In this document: piece after piece, positions 1 through 4,303 of the stretch
How the letters are laid out: the number at the start of each line of letters is the position of its first letter
Position numbering within the stretch: the stretch's first letter is position 1
DNA from: Thermotoga sp.
Lineage (GTDB): Bacteria > Thermotogota > Thermotogae > B3-G13
DNA length: 9,101 nt
Assembly: GCA_003641555.1 (NCBI GenBank)
Contig: QNAT01000027.1
Location: 1 to 9,101 of the forward strand
Direction of reading: 5' to 3'
Notes under the pieces: model-generated
Told to the model about the DNA's origin: nothing
What the model saw: only the letters and a program-made list of their open reading frames with translations
The model's database searches: none
Made by a program: the position numbers and the translations under genes

Positions 1-11
1 GGAGTTTACCT

Positions 12-82
12 CCTGTCCGATTCGCCAAGGGCGAATGATATTATGGAACTTCGTTCCATCGGACAGGTTTAAAAACCTGTCC
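12..82. repeat. Nested palindromic intergenic element with two alternative folds
   Basis: Three hairpin-forming blocks lie end to end. The arms at 12-19 (cctgtccg) and 60-67 (cggacagg) are perfect 8-bp complements. They enclose a 7-bp hairpin at 20-36 (attcgcc, loop aag, ggcgaat) and another 7-bp hairpin at 43-59 (atggaac, loop ttc, gttccat), giving a three-way junction. The right arm can instead form its own 9-bp hairpin at 61-69/74-82 with loop taaa, because cctgtcc is present twice (12-18 and 76-82). The two folds exclude each other. This looks like a REP/MITE-type intergenic element or a structured RNA end. No coding content is seen, and copy number cannot be judged from one window. Confidence 0.6.
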
Positions 83-260
83 CTACGATTTTTTGAAACG
101 ATCATATCTTAACATTCTATTTTCAAATACCTCTTTTTGCAATACTTCTTTATTTTCATTTCTTTTGTCTTGATACAAAAGAAACGAACCAAAGAAAAAA
201 TCAAAACCCCAATAGGATCAATTTCATTTCACACTATGTGTTCTCATAACCGTAGGGACA
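78..260. repeat. Distant 10-bp inverted repeat pair (78-87 / 251-260)
   Basis: The string tgtccctacg at 78-87 recurs as its exact reverse complement cgtagggaca at 251-260. The left copy is the distal end of the palindromic element at 12-82. About 160 bases of AT-rich, non-coding DNA lie between the two arms, including the hairpin at 159-184. This could be the terminal inverted repeat of a small non-autonomous element or two separate copies of an intergenic repeat fragment. Ten bases is short, so chance or independent insertion is possible. No transposase and no clear target-site duplication were seen. Confidence 0.3.
159..184. repeat. 10-bp-stem hairpin in AT-rich intergenic DNA
   Basis: The arms tttcttttgt (159-168) and acaaaagaaa (175-184) are perfect complements around a six-base loop, cttgat. 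The stem is rich in A-T pairs. It lacks a GC-rich base and a following T-run on either strand, so it is a poor intrinsic terminator. It may belong to the same mosaic of intergenic repeats as the elements at 12-82 and 307-330. Confidence 0.45.
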
Positions 261-306
261 TGACCAAAATCCCAACACTATACTATAATTTTTTATCTAT
301 TGTTTT

Positions 307-330
307 CTCTGCGTCTCTGTGCCTCTGTGG
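307..330. repeat. Three tandem octamers of the form CTCTGNGN
   Basis: Positions 307-314 (ctctgcgt), 315-322 (ctctgtgc) and 323-330 (ctctgtgg) form three consecutive 8-base units sharing CTCTG-x-G-x. The stretch is much richer in G and C than the AT-rich DNA around it. From memory, very similar strings occur in intergenic DNA of unrelated environmental bacteria, where they produce spurious short ORF calls. That recollection has not been checked here. The function is unknown. Confidence 0.5.
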
Positions 331-359
331 CGATCCTACTATTTACTGCAGTATAACCA

Positions 360-368
360 TGCTATAAT
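360..368 (+). promoter_or_regulatory. Extended -10 promoter for the propeller gene and mnmE
   Basis: TGC followed by TATAAT at 360-368 is a perfect extended -10 element (TGnTATAAT). A good -35 is missing; tttact around 342-347 is the nearest candidate and is poorly spaced, which is normal for extended -10 promoters. Initiation would fall near position 375, leaving a leader of about 30 nt before the TTG start at 407. Short inverted arms accat (356-360) and atggt (372-376) flank the -10 and could be an operator, although five bases per arm is weak. Confidence 0.5.
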
Positions 369-406
369 TATATGGTATTAAAATTGAGAAAAGGTGTGAT
401 CTATAC

Positions 407-1462
407 TTGAAAAGATATCTCATATTATTGTGTATAATTGTTTTTGTTCCTGTATTGGGTTTAACTAAAGAAATATATATTAAGGCTTTAGAAGGACTGA
501 ATTTCCCGTATCCTATTACTTCTATGGTACTCGTTGATTTGGATGGAAATGGCAAGGATTCATTAGTTCTAAGTGTTTTACATAGTGGTATATACGTCTA
601 TGAAAAAGATGGAGCAGGATACTGGCAGTTTAGATATTCATCCGACTCCTATGGTCCCGATATATTTGATATTCATGGAGTAGATATATTCAAGGATGGT
701 AGAAAGGGAATTGTCTTCAGAAATGCTCAAGGGAATATATTCGTTTTGGTTTGGGATGGAAAAGAGTTCGTTACTCAATGGAAGAAAAAAGCGACTAAAG
801 TGATAAAAAAACTCATCGCTGTTAAAAACAGCGGGAGATTTCAGATTTTCTTTTACACGATCGATAACAGCATTTATCTTTATGAATTCAACCCGGATCT
901 CTATGTTTATTACTTAAAGGGAGATTACATATCTATGCCGTGGAAAATAACTGGCATATCGGTCTTGAAAACCAAAGATGGCAAACATCTTTTCTATATT
1001 GTTTCAACCTATGATGGACAAATACAACTGTTTGAGGATAAAAATGATACCCTCCTTTCAATATCTTCTATTCGTCTCAACGCGAATGTTGTCAACATAA
1101 TATCGGTTGAAGATAATATCTGGGGTTATAGTAGCAATAAAGCTATATTTGGTTTGAAGATGAATGGAGAGGAAAAAATGAATGTAGACCTGATTAATGA
1201 CTACCCGTATCCCGTGGATTTCGTATATCCTTTATCAAAAACGAATGAGTTTCTTCTGATAGGTCAAGGGATGTCCACAGGGGGATATCCTTTTTCCCAT
1301 ATTGAGATAGTTGAACTCGAACATGGAATATTCATAAATTACTTAAAAACACTGGTGAGATATAGGAAGAAACTATCGCAAGTGTTATCATTCATACCTC
1401 TGCAAGATGGGGGTATGATCGGGTGTAGAGATGGAAGAGTGCTGAGGATGATCTATAAGTGA
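407..1462 (+). CDS. Exported beta-propeller-like (FG-GAP/VCBS type) protein, function unknown
   Basis: A 351-residue protein that I do not recognise as a named family. Residues 1-20 are a typical signal sequence: a KR start, then a hydrophobic core. No lipobox cysteine follows, so a secreted or periplasmic protein is likely. Residues 44-51 read DLDGNGKD, the calcium-binding DxDGxGxxD loop of FG-GAP/VCBS blades, followed by the strand SLVLSV and a GIYVYEKDG turn. A degenerate second unit (VDIFKDGRKGIVF, then GNIFVLVWDG) and later strand-turn units such as NSIYLYEF and GQIQLFED suggest a propeller of several blades. Start: TTG at 407, preceded by AAGGTG at 391-396, which directly joins the signal peptide. 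The stop overlaps the mnmE start (GTGA), so the two genes are probably translationally coupled. No biochemical link to MnmE is apparent. Confidence 0.8.
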   Translation: MKRYLILLCIIVFVPVLGLTKEIYIKALEGLNFPYPITSMVLVDLDGNGKDSLVLSVLHSGIYVYEKDGAGYWQFRYSSDSYGPDIFDIHGVDIFKDGRKGIVFRNAQGNIFVLVWDGKEFVTQWKKKATKVIKKLIAVKNSGRFQIFFYTIDNSIYLYEFNPDLYVYYLKGDYISMPWKITGISVLKTKDGKHLFYIVSTYDGQIQLFEDKNDTLLSISSIRLNANVVNIISVEDNIWGYSSNKAIFGLKMNGEEKMNVDLINDYPYPVDFVYPLSKTNEFLLIGQGMSTGGYPFSHIEIVELEHGIFINYLKTLVRYRKKLSQVLSFIPLQDGGMIGCRDGRVLRMIYK

Positions 1463-2856
1463 AGAGGATAAGGAGTATTTCGGATACGATAGCTGCGATA
1501 GCCACTCCTCCGGGGATTGGTGCCATAGCGGTTATAAGAGTGAGTGGGCCAAATGCTATAGAGATCGTGAACAAGTGCTTCAGACCATCTGGAAGAATGA
1601 GTCTCATTGATTTTCCTTCTAATACCATACGTCATGGATATATTACGATGCAAGCGAAAGGAATCACAATAGATGAAGTCATGGTTGCTCTATATAGAAA
1701 ACCCAGATCTTACACAGGTGAAGATATGGTAGAGATCGATACCCATGGAGGATACGTGGTACCAAAAACTGTTCTTGAGTGCATTTTAGACGCAGGGGCA
1801 AGACTCGCGGAAAAAGGAGAATTCACTCAGAGGGCATTTCTCAATGGTAAAATGGATGCCCTTCAAGCGGAGGCCGTTATGGATGTTATATCCGCGAAAA
1901 CAGAATTATCTCTGAGACAGGGTATGTCACAATTATCAGGGCGTCTATCGAGAGAAATAGAGAGTATAAGGGAGAGATTGCTCGACTGTGCAACCGAAGT
2001 TGAAGTTGGATTGGATTATCCAGATGAGTATTTTGGTGATATAGGTGATAAAGTTATGGAGGAATTAAACGCTGTAAAAGAAAGACTCGAAAGACTTTTA
2101 TTTACTGCTGTGGAAGGTATATCACTGAGAAATGGTATAAATACAGTTATATTGGGAAAACCAAATGTTGGAAAGTCAAGTTTGATGAATCGTATTCTGG
2201 GTACAGACAGATCTATAGTCACCGAGATACCCGGTACAACACGAGATTTTATAACAGAAACCATCGATATGAGAGGAATTCCTCTGAACGTAGTTGACAC
2301 AGCTGGCATAAGAGAAACAGTGGGTGAAATAGAAAGGGAAGGGGTGAATAGAGCCTTAAATGTAGCAGAATCCGCGGATATGATCTTGTTTGTTTTAGAT
2401 GCGTCTGAACCTATTCAGGATATGGATCTGGAGATATTGGATAAGATAAAAGATAAAAGATACATAATCGTTATCAATAAGATAGATGTGAATTCTAATC
2501 TGGATGTCCATTTGATTAGACAACATCTTGGTACGGATAGACATATCGTAACCATATCAGCATTAAAAGGGGAAGGAATGGAAAAGCTGGAAGATTTCAT
2601 TTACGATGAAGTGACTTCAAAAGAGATAAATGTTGGATTTACACCTATGATAACGAACATACGTCAAAAGCAATTGATTTCTGAGATGCTCAATTCAGTG
2701 AAAGATGCTTTGAATATTCTCAAGGCAAATTCATCTATTGACCTGGTTGCCGCAGATCTACGTGAGGCGATAGAATCCTCAGATGAGATGCTTGGAAGGG
2801 TTTATACAGAAGACCTGTTGGACAGGATGTTTTCGAATTTCTGCGTTGGAAAGTGA
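1459..2856 (+). CDS. mnmE: tRNA uridine-5-carboxymethylaminomethyl(34) synthesis GTPase MnmE (TrmE)
   Basis: MnmE works with the FAD protein MnmG to install cmnm5 at wobble uridine 34 of certain tRNAs. It uses a methylene-tetrahydrofolate-derived carbon and potassium-stimulated GTP hydrolysis in the cytoplasm. The 465 residues match the usual length. The N-terminal folate-binding domain starts DTIAAIATPPGIGAIAVIRVSG, and the family-typical FTQRAFLNGKMDALQAEAV follows. The inserted G domain shows G1 GKPNVGKS (233-240, with the potassium-binding Asn at 236), G2 IPGTTRD (257-263), G3 DTAG (280-283) and G4 NKID (340-343). The chain ends CVGK (462-465), the catalytic C-x-G-K tail. The GTG start overlaps the preceding stop by 4 nt, with AGGA at 1446-1449 as a modest ribosome site. 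No terminator is evident downstream, so transcripts may continue toward the tRNA gene. mnmG is not in the window. Confidence 0.97.
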   Translation: MKRIRSISDTIAAIATPPGIGAIAVIRVSGPNAIEIVNKCFRPSGRMSLIDFPSNTIRHGYITMQAKGITIDEVMVALYRKPRSYTGEDMVEIDTHGGYVVPKTVLECILDAGARLAEKGEFTQRAFLNGKMDALQAEAVMDVISAKTELSLRQGMSQLSGRLSREIESIRERLLDCATEVEVGLDYPDEYFGDIGDKVMEELNAVKERLERLLFTAVEGISLRNGINTVILGKPNVGKSSLMNRILGTDRSIVTEIPGTTRDFITETIDMRGIPLNVVDTAGIRETVGEIEREGVNRALNVAESADMILFVLDASEPIQDMDLEILDKIKDKRYIIVINKIDVNSNLDVHLIRQHLGTDRHIVTISALKGEGMEKLEDFIYDEVTSKEINVGFTPMITNIRQKQLISEMLNSVKDALNILKANSSIDLVAADLREAIESSDEMLGRVYTEDLLDRMFSNFCVGK

Positions 2857-2900
2857 AGGCTGGATTCGGGAATTCTTTGCCACGTAGAAAAATTTATGAT

Positions 2901-2929
2901 TTGACAAAGATATAGTGAGATAATATAAT
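2901..2929 (+). promoter_or_regulatory. Perfect-consensus sigma-70-type promoter for tRNA-Lys and the infC operon
   Basis: TTGACA at 2901-2906 and TATAAT at 2924-2929 are separated by exactly 17 bases, matching both consensus hexamers and the optimal spacing. Transcription should start near 2936, about 19 nt before the mature tRNA 5' end. This is the strongest promoter visible in the window, as expected for a stable-RNA and ribosomal-protein transcript. Confidence 0.85.
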
Positions 2930-2954
2930 AAAGACTGTTGTTGAATATATGGAG

Positions 2955-3027
2955 GGACCATTAGCTCAATTGGTAGAGCAACTGACTCTTAATCAGTAGG
3001 TCGCAGGTTCGAGCCCTGCATGGTCCA
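2955..3027 (+). tRNA. tRNA-Lys (anticodon CUU)
   Basis: A complete 73-nt cloverleaf. The acceptor GGACCAT (2955-2961) pairs with ATGGTCC (3020-3026), with discriminator A at 3027. The D arm is GCTC/GAGC (2964-2967/2976-2979) with GG in the loop. The anticodon stem ACTGA/TCAGT (2981-2985/2993-2997) holds loop CTCTTAA, giving anticodon CTT at 2988-2990, which reads AAG. The T arm GCAGG/CCTGC carries loop TTCGAGC. The 3' CCA is not encoded and must be added after transcription. C34 means this tRNA is not itself a substrate for MnmE, which acts on U34. It lies 26 nt downstream of a consensus promoter and is the first gene of the apparent infC transcript. Confidence 0.97.
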
Positions 3028-3182
3028 TTGAGGAAGTGGGTTTCTGCTTTGCATCTCATGAGTAGGTTGATATGTGAGGATTGGGAAACATAGGGAAGAA
3101 CGTAATCAATACTTGTTCTCCCCTTTTGATTATGAAAGGAGGTGGACCAGCTCCTCGATAGTTAAGCAGGAGGTGGGAGAAG
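3028..3182 (+). promoter_or_regulatory. Candidate infC-rpmI-rplT leader RNA with mutually exclusive helices
   Basis: This 155-nt spacer between the tRNA and infC contains a chain of competing stems. Helix A is 3093-3101/3115-3122 (8 bp plus one bulged A), followed by TTTT at 3124-3127, resembling a weak terminator. Helix B is 3122-3126/3135-3139. Helix C is 3137-3141/3151-3155. Helix D is CCAGCUCCU (3147-3155) with AGGAGGUGG (3168-3176), 8 of 9 pairs, which would hide the infC Shine-Dalgarno. The string AGGAGGTGG occurs twice (3137-3145 and 3168-3176), so the anti-SD has a decoy and a target. Leaders of this operon in other bacteria are bound by L20. Membership in that RNA family is inferred from position and structure, not from a sequence match. 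A nine-codon frame (ATG 3132, TAG 3159-3161) is present but has no visible ribosome site. Confidence 0.5.
3168..3176 (+). promoter_or_regulatory. Strong ribosome binding site that decides the infC start
   Basis: AGGAGGTGG at 3168-3176 is a near-perfect anti-16S match. It lies 6 nt before the ATA codon at 3183, ideal for initiation there. It is too far (84 nt) from the TTG at 3261 to serve that codon, and 15 nt from the alternative ATT at 3192. An exact second copy lies at 3137-3145 upstream. Confidence 0.75.
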
Positions 3183-3698
3183 ATAGGGAATATTACGATA
3201 AATGGTAATCACAGTGCGAAAGCTGCTATTGTAAGGCTTATAGGACCTGATGGAAAGCAATTGGGAATGGTCGATAGAAATGAAGCACTAAACAAAGCAA
3301 AAGAATATGGTCTTGATTTGGTCACAGTGGCTCCAGATGCAGATCCCCCGGTTGTAAAAATAATGGACTATGGTAAATACAGGTATGAGCAAAGCAAGAA
3401 GAATAAACGAGGCAGAAAGAAGCAGAAGAAAAATGTACTCAAGCAGATAAAGTTCAGGCCCAAGATCGATGAGCACGATTATGAGACAAAGCTCGGACAT
3501 ATCATTAGATTTTTGAAGGCGGGTAATAAAGTTAAAGTTACGATAATGTTCAGAGGCAGGGAAATGGCGTTTGTTGAGCAAGGTAGAAATATATTAGATA
3601 GAGTCACAAAAGATGTATCAGAGATAGGAATAGTGGAATCCAAACCCAATCTCATAGGTAGAGACATGTTTATGACGCTTATGCCGAGAAAAAACTGA
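3183..3698 (+). CDS. infC: Translation initiation factor IF-3, with rare ATA start codon
   Basis: IF-3 binds the 30S subunit, prevents premature joining of 50S and proofreads the start codon and initiator tRNA. From the ATA at 3183 the product is 171 residues, the usual IF-3 length. Starting at the first conventional codon (TTG 3261) would cut off 26 residues of conserved N-terminal sequence, including VRLIGPDGKQLG. The N-domain ends with the family signature KIMDYGKYRYEQSKK. A basic linker (KKNKRGRKKQKK) follows, then the C-domain with QIKFRPKIDEHDYETK and KVTIMFRGREMAF. The frame is closed by TAG at 3159-3161, and no ATG, GTG or TTG lies between that stop and the N-domain. Non-AUG infC starts (AUU, AUC, AUA) are well known and allow IF-3 to repress its own mRNA. 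The ribosome site at 3168-3176 supports ATA; ATT at 3192 is the alternative. rpmI follows after 16 nt. Confidence 0.93.
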   Translation: MGNITINGNHSAKAAIVRLIGPDGKQLGMVDRNEALNKAKEYGLDLVTVAPDADPPVVKIMDYGKYRYEQSKKNKRGRKKQKKNVLKQIKFRPKIDEHDYETKLGHIIRFLKAGNKVKVTIMFRGREMAFVEQGRNILDRVTKDVSEIGIVESKPNLIGRDMFMTLMPRKN

Positions 3699-3714
3699 AA
3701 AAAGGAGGTTTGTC

Positions 3715-3909
3715 ATGCCCAAAATGAAGACACGCCGTGGTGCTACCAAGAGATTTTGGGTAAGCAAAAACGGGAAAGTAATGTATAAAAGGGCTTTTCA
3801 TAAACATAAAGCTTTGAGTAAGAGTGAAAAACGTATTAGAAAGCTGAGGATACCAGGAAAAGTTTCCAGGAGTGATTCCAAAAAAGTAAGAAGAATGTTA
3901 GGAGTATAG
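3715..3909 (+). CDS. rpmI: 50S ribosomal protein L35 (bL35)
   Basis: A 64-residue, strongly basic protein of the large ribosomal subunit with the usual length. The N-terminus MPKMKTRRGATKRF, the central KRAFHKHKALSKSEKRIRKLR and the C-terminal KKVRRMLG are the family hallmarks. The ATG at 3715 is preceded by AAAGGAGGT at 3701-3709, with a 5-nt gap. It sits between infC and rplT in the canonical infC-rpmI-rplT order, where its expression normally follows L20-dependent feedback. Confidence 0.98.
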   Translation: MPKMKTRRGATKRFWVSKNGKVMYKRAFHKHKALSKSEKRIRKLRIPGKVSRSDSKKVRRMLGV

Positions 3910-3934
3910 CAAATAGTTTAGAGGAGGAAAACCC

Positions 3935-4303
3935 ATGGCACGTGTGAAGAAAGGAGTAAACGCTAGAAAAAGGACGAGAAGGGTCTTAAAGGCAGCTAAA
4001 GGATATAGAGGGGCGCGAAGTGATAGGTACAAAGTAGCCAAAGAAGCAGTTATTCATGCGGGTGTTCATTCCTATAATGATAGGAAAGATAAAAAAGGGA
4101 TGTTTCGTAAACTCTGGATAACGAGGATAAATGCTGCAGTTAGAACAGAAGGAATGCGGTACAGTCAGTTTGTTCATGGTCTGAAACTCGCAAATGTAGA
4201 AATAAACAGAAAAATGTTAGCAGATCTGGCTTTGAACGATATGAATGCTTTTAAAAAACTTGTATCTTTAGCGAAAGAGAAAATGCAAATGGGAGGTGAA
4301 TGA
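3935..4303 (+). CDS. rplT: 50S ribosomal protein L20 (bL20)
   Basis: A 122-residue basic protein that binds 23S rRNA early in 50S assembly. In the bacteria studied it also represses its own operon by binding mRNA that resembles its rRNA site. Hallmarks are the N-terminus MARVKKGVNARKRTRRVLK, then KGYRGARSDRYKVAKEAV, the RDKKGMFRKLWITRINAA block, and a globular end with KLANVEINRKMLADLALND. The ATG follows a GAGGAGG site at 3921-3927. The last codons carry the ribosome site of ppdK (GGGAGGTGA, 4291-4299), and the stop overlaps the ppdK start as ATGA. The mRNA element it would bind is probably in the leader at 3028-3182, but that is inference. Confidence 0.98.
   Translation: MARVKKGVNARKRTRRVLKAAKGYRGARSDRYKVAKEAVIHAGVHSYNDRKDKKGMFRKLWITRINAAVRTEGMRYSQFVHGLKLANVEINRKMLADLALNDMNAFKKLVSLAKEKMQMGGE

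Larger units (their letters stand above)
1..406. other. Gene-free, repeat-rich 5' region
   Basis: I see no protein gene in these 406 bases. A 76-codon open frame (137-367) runs through the hairpin at 159-184 and the octamer repeat at 307-330. It has a low-complexity, Phe/Ile- and Lys-rich product and ends at the promoter, so it is best read as chance. What the stretch does hold is a nested palindrome, an isolated hairpin, a distant inverted pair, a tandem octamer run and the promoter at 360-368. Base composition shifts between very AT-rich and GC-rich patches, consistent with a mosaic of inserted intergenic repeats. Confidence 0.7.

Noticed and set aside
137..367. 76-codon open frame on + strand in the 5' region
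   Set aside because: It translates through a hairpin and a tandem octamer repeat, has low-complexity composition, no ribosome site, and ends at the promoter of the next gene.
1..406. CRISPR array or insertion sequence
   Set aside because: The repeats are not regularly spaced with unique spacers, and no transposase fragment is found in any frame.
2857..2900. Possible terminator after mnmE
   Set aside because: Only a 4-bp palindromic match around attcgggaat is present, without a stable GC stem or T-run.
1459..3027. Functional pairing of MnmE with the neighbouring tRNA-Lys
   Set aside because: The tRNA has C at position 34, whereas MnmE modifies U34, so adjacency is probably incidental.
3132..3161. 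Nine-codon leader peptide (ATG 3132 to TAG) before infC
   Set aside because: It has no Shine-Dalgarno and its codons mainly spell out the AGGAGGTGG decoy and the anti-SD, so the RNA explanation is preferred. It is kept only as a note in the leader entry.
2955..3182. T-box riboswitch upstream of infC
   Set aside because: The cloverleaf here is a complete tRNA gene. The leader lacks a recognisable T-box motif and the downstream genes are not aminoacyl-tRNA synthetases or amino-acid genes.
3261..3698. infC starting at TTG 3261
   Set aside because: It would delete the conserved N-terminal segment (VRLIGPDGKQLG). It lacks a ribosome site, and the reading frame continues upstream to a strong site at 3168-3176.
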